37,472 bases of DNA from Paractinoplanes atraurantiacus (GTDB lineage: Bacteria > Actinomycetota > Actinomycetes > Mycobacteriales > Micromonosporaceae). The stretch spans positions 1 through 37,472 of the forward strand of contig NZ_OBDY01000053.1 in assembly GCF_900215205.1 (NCBI RefSeq), in the 5' to 3' direction. Positions 22,357 through 31,524 of the stretch are shown here, one piece after another; within the stretch, counting starts at the first letter, position 1; every line of letters begins with the position of its first letter. The notes beneath the pieces were generated by a model that saw only the letters and a program-made list of their open reading frames with translations, made no database searches and was not told the DNA's origin. Made by a program: the position numbers and the translations under genes.

Positions 22357-25288
22357 GGTAGGCGTCCTCCTCCGTGTGAGGCGAGCGCGCGCTGCTCACC
22401 CAGATGGCAAGAATGGAGGCGACGACGGCCGCCGATGCGGTGATGAGAAGGGCTGATGCGGGGATCTGGAAAGCGAAGCGCGGCAGCAAGCCAGGCTGAT
22501 CGTCGAGCAGGCGGGGACCCAGGCGGGCCAGAGCGGCCACCCCGGCCACGGCGGCGGCCAGGGCCACCGCCGTCAGCAGCACGAATTCGAGGGCGCGGGC
22601 CCGCCGCACCCGGGCCGCGCCCAGGCCGACGCGGGCCAGCATGAGGTCGGCCGGGCGACGCAGCGTGGCCGTGCGCTGGGCGTAGATGCAGAGCGTCAGC
22701 ACGGCCAGCAACGCCAGGTAGCCGGCGACGGCGAGCTGATAGCCGCGGGCGCGGGAGGAGGCGACGTACGCGGCGTCCTGGCGCAGTTTGGCCGCGCCGT
22801 CGATGCGGGCCGGCTGGACCTGGACCGGCGCGATGACGGCCTGGATGCCGGGCGCGCCGGTGGCGTAGAGGTACGCCTGGGGGAAGAGCACGTTGGCCTG
22901 ACGGTTCCGGGGTTTGAGGCGGGGGTCGTCGATGCCGAGGCTGCCGAGGATCGGGTCGTGCGCGACGACGTACATCGGACGGCCCTCCATCCCGGGGAAG
23001 GCGGGCACCCGGGCCGCGATCGTCAGGTCGCCCACGGCGTACCCGATGTTGATCCGCACCGAGTCGATCTGGTCGGTGGCCGGGTCGCCGACGGCGATGG
23101 CGCGCGGGTGCCCGATCTCGTCGGCCGGCGCCGCCTCGAGAACAGCCAGCGCCTTGCGGGCCGCGGCCAGGTCGGGGCCGCTCCCCCACAGCGCCACGTC
23201 GCGGAACCGCGCCGGGTCGACGATCAGCAGGTCCTTCTGGGTGGAGTCGACCGGCGTCTCGACGTCGGTGCGCCACACGACCGCGCTGCCCGGCGGCAGC
23301 ACCGGCGAGTGCACGCCCGGCACCGGCCCTTCCGGCGGCGGCTTGGTGGGATCTTCGGCCGGCACCGGGGTCGCCGTCGGGTCGATCTCCCAGGAGCCTT
23401 CGAGGGTGGCCACGGCCTCGGCGCCGGCCGCCACGGCGACCCGGTCGTCCGCCGCGACCTGCGTCGAGTCGACGGCGGCGAGCGCGAACAGCAGCATGCC
23501 GAGCCCGGCCGTCATGACGAGAACAGCGAGTCGCCGCTCGGCGCCGGCCTCCCCCAGCCGCCGCCGCGCGAGCCACAGCACACCGCGACCCGGCGACGAG
23601 GGCAGACCCCGGACCGGCCCATTCCGGCCGCGGCCCGATGAAACGGGCCTGCCGGCCGCCGATAGGGGTGTATCGGCCGGGCCGGCCGGTGAAACCGGCA
23701 CACCAGCCCGACCAGGCCGGGAAGCGGGCCGAACGGCCGGTCCAGCGCCGGCGACGGGCGTGGATCGGCGGCTCGCGCCGTCGGCCGGCGAGGTGGACAG
23801 GTGGGATCTGCCGGCGAGCAGGCCCGGGAGCCAGCCGGCGATGCCGCCGATGGCTACCAGGACGAGCAGAGGGACGAGGAGGTCGACGCCGCCGGCGGCG
23901 TCGCTCGCGCCGGCCAGGCCGCCGGCGGCGGTCAGGGCCACGAGCACCAGCATGGTCGTCCACGGCAGCTTGCGGCGCACGGCGACCGGTGGCGCCGGCC
24001 GGACGCGCCTCGACGCCGACGCCGCGCCCACCCCGGCCACCGCGACCACGCCCACGAGGACCGCCGTCGCCGACGATGTGGCCGCCGGGCCGTACGACTC
24101 GGCGAGCGCACCGGGCGGGCCCAGGCGGGCGACGAGCTGCCAGGCCGCCAGCCAGCCCAGCGCCACCCCGAGCGCCGCCGGGAGCAGGTGTTCGAGCAGC
24201 CACAACCCGCCGACGCGGGCCGGGGCGATGCCCACCGCGACCGCGTGGCGGATCTCCCGATCGCGGCGGCGGGCGCTGAGCAGGGCCACGGCCAGCACCG
24301 AGGCCAGGCCGACGGCGATCGCCGACCACTCGACCGGCCGGGTGCGCTGCTCGACCGCGCCCGACGTGGCTCGGGCGTCGGTGACGAGCTGGCTGATGCC
24401 GCTGGCGAACCGCATGCTGCGCGGGCTGTCCTGCCCGAACTCGAGCCCGCTGGCGTAGCCCCGCCGCAGCCACTCCACCTCGTTGGCCGTGCGCTGCGCC
24501 TCGGCCAGGGTGACGCCGGGGGTCAGGGCCGCCTCGGCCGCCCAGAAGATCTCGTCGTCGACCTCGCGCGCCAGCTTCTCGATGGTCGGCACGTCGCCGA
24601 TCAGCAGATAGGACGGCAGGGTCTCGTACTCGGTGTCGGGCGGGGTGTCGCCCTGGCGCAGCGGCCAGGACGGCCCGGCCGGGAGCCGCCCGCCGGCGTC
24701 GACCGCGTAAACACCGTCGACGCGAGCCGTAGCACTGCGTGAGCGACCGGCAGTACCCACAGTGACTTTCACGGTGATCGTTTCGCCGGGCTTCACGCCG
24801 AGTGACGACGCCATCGGCTGCGGGATCCACAAACCGCCCTGCCCGTGCGCGGTGCCGTCGAGCTCGGCGGCGGGCGAGCTCACGGCGAAGAGGCGACCGC
24901 GCTCCGAGACGCCCCCGAACGACGCCGTGGAGCCCCAGAACGTCGGCGCGATCAACTCCGCCCCGATCGATCCACCGGTCAGGTCGGGCGGGGTCAGGTG
25001 CGGGATCCGCCGGAGATCGTCCAGCACCTGTTGATGATCGGCACTGGCCCGGCCCACCGGCGCCGACAACCGGACGACCGCCGCGTCCGTCTGCCGCGCC
25101 GTGGACGACACGGCGTCGCGCCCGACCTGGAAAGCGGCGTTGTCCGACGCTTCCGCGAAGAAAGGCCCGGCCGCCCCCGCGGCGCCGAGCACGAGAAAGG
25201 CGGCCGTGATCAACAGCGACCACGCCCGTTGCCGCACCCCTCCGAGAAGGGCCGCCCCCGTCAAACGATCCATGTTCACGTTAACCAT
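22346..25288 (-). CDS. FtsX/MacB-type ABC transporter permease, double-length
   Basis: A 980-residue permease with an N-terminal membrane segment (about 26-45), a large extracellular domain (about 50-320), and a cluster of membrane segments from about 325 to 490. A low-complexity Pro/Gly/Ser/Arg linker (about 495-575) follows, then a second half that repeats the pattern: membrane segment, extracellular domain, and three C-terminal segments of FtsX type (GYLALLAVLTLCIYAQR and onward). This is the two-repeat layout of large ABC3 permeases in Gram-positive exporters and peptide-resistance systems. It is first in an operon with two ATPases. No cognate regulator lies next to it. The start is uncertain (ATG 25288 or 25273). 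Confidence 0.88.
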   Translation of the reverse strand: MVNVNMDRLTGAALLGGVRQRAWSLLITAAFLVLGAAGAAGPFFAEASDNAAFQVGRDAVSSTARQTDAAVVRLSAPVGRASADHQQVLDDLRRIPHLTPPDLTGGSIGAELIAPTFWGSTASFGGVSERGRLFAVSSPAAELDGTAHGQGGLWIPQPMASSLGVKPGETITVKVTVGTAGRSRSATARVDGVYAVDAGGRLPAGPSWPLRQGDTPPDTEYETLPSYLLIGDVPTIEKLAREVDDEIFWAAEAALTPGVTLAEAQRTANEVEWLRRGYASGLEFGQDSPRSMRFASGISQLVTDARATSGAVEQRTRPVEWSAIAVGLASVLAVALLSARRRDREIRHAVAVGIAPARVGGLWLLEHLLPAALGVALGWLAAWQLVARLGPPGALAESYGPAATSSATAVLVGVVAVAGVGAASASRRVRPAPPVAVRRKLPWTTMLVLVALTAAGGLAGASDAAGGVDLLVPLLVLVAIGGIAGWLPGLLAGRSHLSTSPADGASRRSTPVAGAGPAVRPASRPGRAGVPVSPAGPADTPLSAAGRPVSSGRGRNGPVRGLPSSPGRGVLWLARRRLGEAGAERRLAVLVMTAGLGMLLFALAAVDSTQVAADDRVAVAAGAEAVATLEGSWEIDPTATPVPAEDPTKPPPEGPVPGVHSPVLPPGSAVVWRTDVETPVDSTQKDLLIVDPARFRDVALWGSGPDLAAARKALAVLEAAPADEIGHPRAIAVGDPATDQIDSVRINIGYAVGDLTIAARVPAFPGMEGRPMYVVAHDPILGSLGIDDPRLKPRNRQANVLFPQAYLYATGAPGIQAVIAPVQVQPARIDGAAKLRQDAAYVASSRARGYQLAVAGYLALLAVLTLCIYAQRTATLRRPADLMLARVGLGAARVRRARALEFVLLTAVALAAAVAGVAALARLGPRLLDDQPGLLPRFAFQIPASALLITASAAVVASILAIWVSSARSPHTEEDAYRDD

Positions 25289-25480
25289 TCGGCCGATCGG
25301 ACGATTGGTGTCGATCTCTCAACCTGCTTACGGTCCGCAGCGTACTCGTATCCGGACCGCGCTCGGACCCCGAGCCGGCCCCGTCTGGGCCGATGGCCGG
25401 CCGTCCCACGGCATCGGCAAAGGCTTCGCACCGCCACGCCCGTGGCGGCGTGGCGTCACGCCCGAAGGAACGAGGCACCA

Positions 25481-26653
25481 ATGACAGCCACCGTCAAAAT
25501 GCTCGTCCGCGCCGGGGCCGTAATGCTCCTCGGCGCGGGCCTCGGCTTGGCCGGGGCATCGTCGTCACAGGCGGGCGGCAAGCCCACCATCAGCAAGGAG
25601 GCGTTCGGCAGCGTCGGCGGTAAAGCCGTCGACCGCTACACGCTGACGAACGGCGCTTTCCGGGTACGCATCCTCACGTACGGCGGAATCCTGCAGACCG
25701 TGGAGACACCGGACCGCCACGGCAAGCTGACCAACGTCACGCTGGGATTCAAGACGCTTGACGAGTACGTGACCTCGAAGAACCCGGCGTACTTCGGCGC
25801 TCTGATCGGCCGTTACGGCAACCGGATCGCCAAGGGCCAGTTCACGTTGGACGGCAAGACGTACCAGCTCGCGATCAACAACGATCCGAACAGCCTGCAC
25901 GGCGGCAACGTCGGCTTCGACAAGCGCGTCTGGAGCGCCACCCCCGTCAAGGGCGGAAACTCCGTCGGCCTGCGCCTGACCTACGTCAGCCCGAACGGCG
26001 AGGAGAACTACCCCGGGACCCTGCGCACCACCGTCACGTACACGATCACCCGTGACCGGGGCATCCGGATGGACTACCAGGCGACCACCGACAAGGCCAC
26101 TGTCGTCAACCTGACCAACCACGCCTACTGGAACCTCGGTGGCGAGGGCACCGGCACCATCGACGACCACAAGCTGCAGCTCAACGCGTCGCGTTACACG
26201 CCGGTCGACGCGACGCTGATCCCCACCGGCCAGCTGGCCCCGGTGGCCGGCACGCCGATGGACTTCCGCAAGCCGACGGCGATCGGCGCGCGCAACCGCA
26301 GCAACTTCCAGCAGATCGTGTACGGCCGCGGGTACGACCACAACTGGGTCCTCGACCGGCACGACAAGTCGTACCGCAAGCTGGAGACCGCGGCCAAGGT
26401 CAGCGACGCCGCGAGCGGCCGCACGCTGACGATCGCCACCACCGAGCCGGGCATCCAGTTCTACGGCGGCAACTTCCTGGACGGCACGCTCTACGGGACG
26501 AGCGGCCGGTCGTACCGCCAGGGTGACGGCCTCGCGCTGGAGACGCAGCACTTCCCCGACTCGCCCAACCACGCGAACTTCCCGTCGACCGTCCTGCGCC
26601 CCGGCCAGGTCCTCAAGTCGACCACGATCTACCAGTTCGGCACTTCCCGATAG
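25481..26653 (+). CDS. Secreted aldose 1-epimerase (mutarotase)
   Basis: A 390-residue enzyme that interconverts alpha and beta anomers of sugars such as galactose or glucose. A signal peptide occupies about residues 1-31 (hydrophobic core VMLLGAGLGLAGA, then SSSQA), so it acts outside the membrane. The GalM fold is clear: IGRYGNRIAKG, His140 in LHGGNVGFDKRVW, catalytic acid His214 in TNHAYWNLGG, GYDHNWVL, and catalytic base Glu354 in ALETQHFPDSPNH. GAGG precedes the ATG. It lies directly before a sugar ABC importer, so it probably prepares the anomer taken up. A strong hairpin separates it from the binding-protein gene. Confidence 0.95.
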   Translation: MTATVKMLVRAGAVMLLGAGLGLAGASSSQAGGKPTISKEAFGSVGGKAVDRYTLTNGAFRVRILTYGGILQTVETPDRHGKLTNVTLGFKTLDEYVTSKNPAYFGALIGRYGNRIAKGQFTLDGKTYQLAINNDPNSLHGGNVGFDKRVWSATPVKGGNSVGLRLTYVSPNGEENYPGTLRTTVTYTITRDRGIRMDYQATTDKATVVNLTNHAYWNLGGEGTGTIDDHKLQLNASRYTPVDATLIPTGQLAPVAGTPMDFRKPTAIGARNRSNFQQIVYGRGYDHNWVLDRHDKSYRKLETAAKVSDAASGRTLTIATTEPGIQFYGGNFLDGTLYGTSGRSYRQGDGLALETQHFPDSPNHANFPSTVLRPGQVLKSTTIYQFGTSR

Positions 26654-26663
26654 CACCCGATCC

Positions 26664-26690
26664 GCCCGTGCCCGGGCTCCGGGCACGGGC
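26664..26690 (+). terminator. Strong 12-bp intercistronic hairpin before the binding-protein gene
   Basis: GCCCGTGCCCGG (26664-26675) pairs perfectly with CCGGGCACGGGC (26679-26690) around GCT. It lies 11 bp after the mutarotase stop and ends two bases before the GGAGG of the next gene. No T-tract follows. It may be a partial terminator, a mRNA processing or stability stem that raises binding-protein expression, or both; the sequence does not decide. Confidence 0.6.
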
Positions 26691-26702
26691 TTGGAGGCTG
26701 AC

Positions 26703-27833
26703 ATGTCCAAGATTCATCCAAAGGTCGAGGAGGCCGTCGAGACCCTGGACCTCCCCTCGGCGACGCGCCGCCGCCTGCTGCAGGGCTCCGGGTTGTTCGG
26801 CGCGTCGCTCGCCGCCGGTGCGCTGCTCAGCGCGTGCAGCGACGACAAGGCCGCGGCCTCCGGCGCCATCGGCAACTTCCCCGAGACACCCAAATGGAAA
26901 TTTACTTTCGTCAATCACGTGACCACCAACCCCTTCTTCACCCCGACGCAGTACGGGATGGAGGACGCGGCCACGCTCCTCGGTCTTGAAAAACCACAGT
27001 GGACCGGATCGCAGAACTCGATCGTGGCCGAGATGGTGAACGCGACGAACACCGCGATCAGCGCCAAGGTCGACGGCCTGGCGATAGCCGTCGTCGACAA
27101 GGACGCGTTCAACGCGCCGGTGAACCAGGCCCTCGACGCGGGCATTCCGGTCGTGTCCTACAACGCCGACGGAGCGCGCGGCGACCCGGGCACGAACCGT
27201 CTCGCGTACATCGGCCAAGGTCTTTACGAATCGGGTTATGCGCTGGGCCAGCGGGCACTGGAGACGGTCACCTCGGGCGACGTGGTGGCGTTCATCGCCA
27301 CGCCCGGCGCGCTCAACATCCAGCCGCGCATCGACGGATGCCAACAGGCCTTCAAGGACTCCGGCAAGGCGATCACCTTCACCTCGGTGGCCACCAACGC
27401 CGACGTCACCAAAGGCCTTTCGATCATTGACGCGTACGCCGTGGGACACCCCAACCTCAGCGGCATGCTCGCCGTGGACGCGGGTTCCACGTCAGCCGCC
27501 GGGCAGGTCGCGAAGAAATACAACATGCGGTCGAAGGGCCTCAAGGTCGCCGGCGGGTTCGACCTGATTCCGGAGACGCTGACCGGCATCGCGGAGGGCA
27601 GCCTCGATTACACGATCGACCAGCAGCCGTACCTCCAAGGCTTTTTGCCGGTCCTCTATCTCTATTTCTTCAAGATCTCCGGCGGATTGATGTCACCGAG
27701 CGAGACGAACACCGGTCTGCTGTTCGTCACAAAGGACAACGTCGGTCCCTATCAGACGACCAAGTCGAGGTACGAGGGTTCGACCACCGACAAGGTTCTC
27801 GTGCCGCGGTCCGGGCCGATCGCGCATGGCTAG
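26703..27833 (+). CDS. Sugar ABC transporter substrate-binding lipoprotein (RbsB-type)
   Basis: A 376-residue periplasmic-binding-protein type 1 protein. Twin arginines in TRRRLLQGSG (21-30) and the lipobox LSAC (42-45, Cys45) indicate a Tat-exported lipoprotein anchored outside the membrane. The mature part has the two-lobe pattern: FVNHVTTNPFFTPTQYGMED, IAVVDKDAFNAPVNQALDAG, GIPVVSYNAD, and LDYTIDQQPYLQGF in the hinge region. It binds an unknown sugar, probably a monosaccharide, and delivers it to the permease, whose start overlaps this gene by 8 bp. GGAGG lies five bases upstream of ATG. Confidence 0.93.
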   Translation: MSKIHPKVEEAVETLDLPSATRRRLLQGSGLFGASLAAGALLSACSDDKAAASGAIGNFPETPKWKFTFVNHVTTNPFFTPTQYGMEDAATLLGLEKPQWTGSQNSIVAEMVNATNTAISAKVDGLAIAVVDKDAFNAPVNQALDAGIPVVSYNADGARGDPGTNRLAYIGQGLYESGYALGQRALETVTSGDVVAFIATPGALNIQPRIDGCQQAFKDSGKAITFTSVATNADVTKGLSIIDAYAVGHPNLSGMLAVDAGSTSAAGQVAKKYNMRSKGLKVAGGFDLIPETLTGIAEGSLDYTIDQQPYLQGFLPVLYLYFFKISGGLMSPSETNTGLLFVTKDNVGPYQTTKSRYEGSTTDKVLVPRSGPIAHG

Positions 27834-28794
27834 ATTCGCCGACGCTTTCCTGCGCCGCCGCGAGGCGAGCGTGCTGCTGGTCGCCCTGGGGTTGATGGTC
27901 TACTTCCGGGCGGTCAGCGACGTCTTCCTGACCAAGGACAACCTGATCAACATCGCCCAGGCAACGGCGCCCACCGCGATCGTCGCGGTGGGCATCGTCC
28001 TGCTGCTGGTCAGCGGCGAGATCGACCTGTCGGTGGGCATCGTGGCGGCGTTCGCCCCGTTCCTGCTGCACTTCGCGATCGACTTCTACAACGTGCCGGC
28101 GCTGCTGGCGTTCGTGATCGCGCTGGCCATCGCGGCGTTCATCGGGCTGATCAACGGCTTGATCGTCACGAAGCTGCACGTGGCGTCGTTCGTCGTGACG
28201 CTCGGCACGTTCTTCGCGGTGCAGGGCCTGCTGCTGATCACGTCACACGCGTACCCCGTGCCCATTCCCGAGTCCATGAAGGGCCGCTTCCAGACGTGGA
28301 TCGGCGCCGGCCCGTGGGCGTCGATCATCTGGGCGCTGATCATCGTGGCGATCTTCCACGTGGTTCTCACCCGTACGCGCTGGGGCCTGCACACGATCTC
28401 GGTCGGCGGCAACCCGGTCGGCGCCACCGAGGCCGGCATCCGCGCCTCCCGCATCAAAATCGGCAACTTCATGATCACCAGCGCGCTGGGCGGCCTGGTC
28501 GGCATCATGGAGGCGGCCCGCATCAACACGATCGACCCCAACATCGGCGGCGGCACCACCCTGACCTTCTACGCCATCTCGGCCGCGGTCATCGGCGGCA
28601 CGGCCCTGGCCGGCGGCTCGGGCACGGTAGCCGGCGCCTTCCTGGGCGCCCTGGTGCTGGCCGAGCTCCAGAACGGCTTCAACCTGATCGGCTACAGCGC
28701 CAACACCATCTACCTGATCCTGGGCCTGGCCATCCTCGCCTCGATGATCGCCAACCAGTACCTGTCCCGGCTGCGGCGAGCGGGGAGAACATGA
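27826..28794 (+). CDS. Sugar ABC transporter permease (RbsC-type)
   Basis: A 322-residue permease of the BPD_transp_2 family (RbsC, XylH, FrcC). About eight to ten hydrophobic segments are visible. The family motifs are VGIVLLLVSGEIDLSVGIVA near residues 55-75, the GLINGLIVTKLHVASFVVTLGT stretch, and the cytoplasmic NPVGATEAGIRASRIKI loop that contacts the ATPase. It overlaps the binding-protein stop by 8 bp and the ATPase start by ATGA. These overlaps show a single translationally coupled operon. Confidence 0.94.
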   Translation: MARFADAFLRRREASVLLVALGLMVYFRAVSDVFLTKDNLINIAQATAPTAIVAVGIVLLLVSGEIDLSVGIVAAFAPFLLHFAIDFYNVPALLAFVIALAIAAFIGLINGLIVTKLHVASFVVTLGTFFAVQGLLLITSHAYPVPIPESMKGRFQTWIGAGPWASIIWALIIVAIFHVVLTRTRWGLHTISVGGNPVGATEAGIRASRIKIGNFMITSALGGLVGIMEAARINTIDPNIGGGTTLTFYAISAAVIGGTALAGGSGTVAGAFLGALVLAELQNGFNLIGYSANTIYLILGLAILASMIANQYLSRLRRAGRT

Positions 28795-29534
28795 CCACGA
28801 CAGCCCTGCAAGTCAACGGCATCGCCAAGCGCTTCGGCGCCCTGACCGCCCTGCGAGACGTCACCTTGCACGTCGACAAGGGCGAGGTGCTGGGCCTGAT
28901 CGGCGACAACGGCGCCGGCAAGTCCACCCTGATCAAAATCCTCTGCGGATACCACCGCCCCGACGCCGGCGACATCATCGTCGACGGCACCCCGGTCGTG
29001 CTGCGCTCGGTGGACCACGCCCGGTCCCTGGGCATCGACACGGTCTACCAGGACCTGGCCCTGATCAACGAACTGTCGGTCTACCACAACATGTTCCTCA
29101 ACCGGGAGCTGATCCGCTGGCCGCTGCTGAGCAACCGCGTCATGCGCCGCCGGGCGGCGGAACACCTGAAGGACATGGGTGTGAACATCCCCGACGTCAC
29201 GGTGGAGGTGGCCAAGCTGTCGGGAGGCCAGCGCCAGGCCATCGCCGTGGCCCGCTCGGTCTATTCCGACGCCCGGGTCCTGCTGCTGGACGAGCCACTG
29301 GCCGCGATGGGCGCCAAGGAGGGCGCCCTGATCCTCGACCTGATCCGCGACCTGAAACGCCGGGGCTCGGTCTCGGTCATCATCATCGCCCACAACTACG
29401 CCCAGGTCCTCGACGTCTGCGACCGGGTCAACCTCCTCCAGCACGGCCGCATCACGTTCGACAAACGAGCCACCGACACATCATTGGAGGAACTGACCGA
29501 ACTCGTCGTCGCCGAATACCGCCGCCCCCGCTAA
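28791..29534 (+). CDS. Sugar ABC transporter ATPase, single-domain (RbsA/FrcA-like)
   Basis: A 247-residue ATPase. Walker A GDNGAGKST is at 38-46, signature LSGGQRQ at 143-149, Walker B VLLLDEP at 163-169 and the H-loop in IIIAHNY. Ribose-type transporters usually have a double-domain RbsA of about 500 residues; this one has a single domain, as in fructose-type FrcA, and would work as a homodimer. It overlaps the permease gene by ATGA and ends the operon. The operon has no sugar kinase or regulator gene, so the substrate stays open. Confidence 0.94.
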   Translation: MTTTALQVNGIAKRFGALTALRDVTLHVDKGEVLGLIGDNGAGKSTLIKILCGYHRPDAGDIIVDGTPVVLRSVDHARSLGIDTVYQDLALINELSVYHNMFLNRELIRWPLLSNRVMRRRAAEHLKDMGVNIPDVTVEVAKLSGGQRQAIAVARSVYSDARVLLLDEPLAAMGAKEGALILDLIRDLKRRGSVSVIIIAHNYAQVLDVCDRVNLLQHGRITFDKRATDTSLEELTELVVAEYRRPR

Positions 29535-29543
29535 CGTCGGGGC

Positions 29544-29945
29544 ATGGGGGATGCTGGGGATGTGCCGCCCGAGATTCTGGGGAGGCTGCGGTCGATCTGC
29601 CGGGGGCTGCCCGAGGCGTACGAGGAACCGGCGTGGATCGGGGTCCGGTGGCGGATTCGGCAGCGGACCGTCGCGCACGTCTACGAGCCTGACGTCCAGC
29701 GGTCTCCGGGCTACGCGCCGCATCTGGCCGGGGTCCGGGAACCGGTTGTCATGACGTTCCGGGTGCCGCTCGAAGATCTGCACGGGCTGATCGCGGGCGG
29801 CTTCCCGTTCTTCCGGGCGCTGTGGGGGCACAACGTCGCGGCTGTGGTGCTCGGTGGGCATACCGACTGGGCCGAGATCGCCGAGCTGGTCACCGACAGC
29901 TATCGCGAGATGGCCCCCAAATTCCTGGCCGCCCGGATCAGGTGA
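29544..29945 (+). CDS. YjbR/MmcQ-family protein
   Basis: A 133-residue protein with the CyaY-like fold of the YjbR/MmcQ family, seen in ICRGLPEAYEEPAWIGVRWR near the N-terminus, VMTFRVPLEDLHGLI, and a C-terminal WAEIAELVTDSYREMAPKFL helix. Some members have been called DNA-binding, but the family's function is not settled. It starts 10 bp after the sugar ATPase stop and could be read with that operon, though a functional link is not evident. Its 3' end overlaps the convergent GH13 gene by 8 bp. Confidence 0.8.
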   Translation: MGDAGDVPPEILGRLRSICRGLPEAYEEPAWIGVRWRIRQRTVAHVYEPDVQRSPGYAPHLAGVREPVVMTFRVPLEDLHGLIAGGFPFFRALWGHNVAAVVLGGHTDWAEIAELVTDSYREMAPKFLAARIR

Positions 29946-31497
29946 GCTCGAGAATTCCGTACCCGAAACCCTGAATCCGGTCTTTCTCGACGCCTTGGCC
30001 GAGGAGCAACTCGGCCGGCGGCATCTTCCACGAGGCGGGCTCGCGGCGCGGGTTCACGACTACCAGGTGGGTGCCGCCTCGGACGTACGCCAAAGGGTAC
30101 GTGCCGTTGAGGACCTCGGCGGTGGCGCGGGAACGCAAGGCCGGCGTCTTTCTGCGCACGGCGATCAGGTCGCGCACCAGGGCCAATGTGTCGTTCTCAT
30201 CGGCGACCGTCGGGCGCTGCGGGTCGGGGTCGATCGGCAAGTAGAGCTTCGACGGATCGGCGGTGGAGAAACCGGCGTTCGGGGTGTCGTCCCATTGCAT
30301 GGGGGTGCGGCAGCCGGCGCGGTTGTACAGCGGGTTGCAAACGGCGCCCTCGACGTCGGGCATGTCCGGGAGGTAGCGCATGCCGATCTCGTCGCCGTAA
30401 TAGAGGCACGGGATGTTGCCCCATGTGAACAGGAACGTCAGGGCGGCGCCCAACTGCTCTGCGGTGCGCGGGCCGCAACACAAGCGGTCGAAGTCGTGGT
30501 CGGCGGTGCTCATGATGATCGGGCGCTGCGGATCGGTTTCGCGCGCGGCGTTCCAGGCCGACAGGAAAGTGCCGGTGCTGCCCTTGCCCTCGGCGTCGAA
30601 GAACGGGGCGCGCGGAGGCTGGAAAGGCAGAATCCCCGCGGCCTGGTTGTCGAAAAGGCTGGCGTGCTCCTCCTTGATCACCAGGAAGAAGTCAGCGTCG
30701 AAGGCCAATTGCTTTCCCGTACGGGGTTCCACACCCTCCGGGATCAGAATGGCGTCCGTATATTCGGCGGCCATCCAATCCTTGATCTCGCGCCAGATGT
30801 CGGTGGACGCCTTCACCCCCTCGGCGATCTTGTAGTCCTTGACCAGGGAGAAGGCCATGTCGACGCGGAAACCGGAGACGCCCTTGGCCAGCCAGAACTC
30901 GATGATGTCGCGCAGCGCCCGCCGGTTGCGCAGCGGGCCGGGCCCGTCGACCGGGTCGCCGCCGTCGCCGTTGATCCAGCCGAAGTTGAGGGCCGGCTGC
31001 TCGTCGTAGAAGTTCTTCAGATACCAGCCGGGACGCGGGCCGGGCGACGGCACCCAGGCCGGGATGCCCGGGATGTCGACGGTCCAGCCCTCGGCCGGCG
31101 GCTCGGTCCGCCAGATGTAACGGTCGCCCTCGGGGTCGGGGCCGTCGGCGGCGAGCTCCCGCTGGAACCACGGGTGCTCGATCGACGTGTGGCCGGCGAC
31201 CAGGTCGAGGATGATCCGGATGTTGCGCCGTCCGGCCTCCCGGACCAGCTCGGCCATGTCGTCGTTGGTGCCGTAGCGGGGCGCGACGCGCAGATAGTCG
31301 GCGACGTCGTAGCCGGCGTCGACGAACGGCGACGCGAAGCACGGGTTGAACCAGATGGCGTCCACACCGAGCGACGCGATGTGGTCGAGCTTGCCGATCA
31401 CGCCGCGCAGGTCGCCGACCCCGTCACCGTTCGAGTCGGCGAACGACTGCGGGTAGATCTCGTACAGGACGGCGTCGGCCAGCCAGTTCTCGCGCAT
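29938..31497 (-). CDS. GH13 alpha-glucosidase/oligo-1,6-glucosidase-like enzyme
   Basis: A 519-residue cytoplasmic glycoside hydrolase family 13 enzyme, with no signal peptide. It begins LADAVLYEIYPQSFADSNGD, typical of oligosaccharide-hydrolysing members. Nucleophile Asp213 lies in GFRVDMAF, acid/base Glu254 in LIPEGVEP, and the third acid Asp335 in TADHDFD. Conserved region I reads DLVAGHTS, with Gly in place of the usual Asn. The C-terminal beta domain starts near 440. It probably releases glucose from alpha-linked oligosaccharides or trehalose-like sugars. It sits near the sugar importer but on the other strand. A 33-bp tandem repeat lies in its 5' leader region. Confidence 0.92.
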   Translation of the reverse strand: MRENWLADAVLYEIYPQSFADSNGDGVGDLRGVIGKLDHIASLGVDAIWFNPCFASPFVDAGYDVADYLRVAPRYGTNDDMAELVREAGRRNIRIILDLVAGHTSIEHPWFQRELAADGPDPEGDRYIWRTEPPAEGWTVDIPGIPAWVPSPGPRPGWYLKNFYDEQPALNFGWINGDGGDPVDGPGPLRNRRALRDIIEFWLAKGVSGFRVDMAFSLVKDYKIAEGVKASTDIWREIKDWMAAEYTDAILIPEGVEPRTGKQLAFDADFFLVIKEEHASLFDNQAAGILPFQPPRAPFFDAEGKGSTGTFLSAWNAARETDPQRPIIMSTADHDFDRLCCGPRTAEQLGAALTFLFTWGNIPCLYYGDEIGMRYLPDMPDVEGAVCNPLYNRAGCRTPMQWDDTPNAGFSTADPSKLYLPIDPDPQRPTVADENDTLALVRDLIAVRRKTPALRSRATAEVLNGTYPLAYVRGGTHLVVVNPRREPASWKMPPAELLLGQGVEKDRIQGFGYGILELT

Positions 31498-31524
31498 CCC
31501 GCCAGGCTATGCCAGCCCTCCCGC

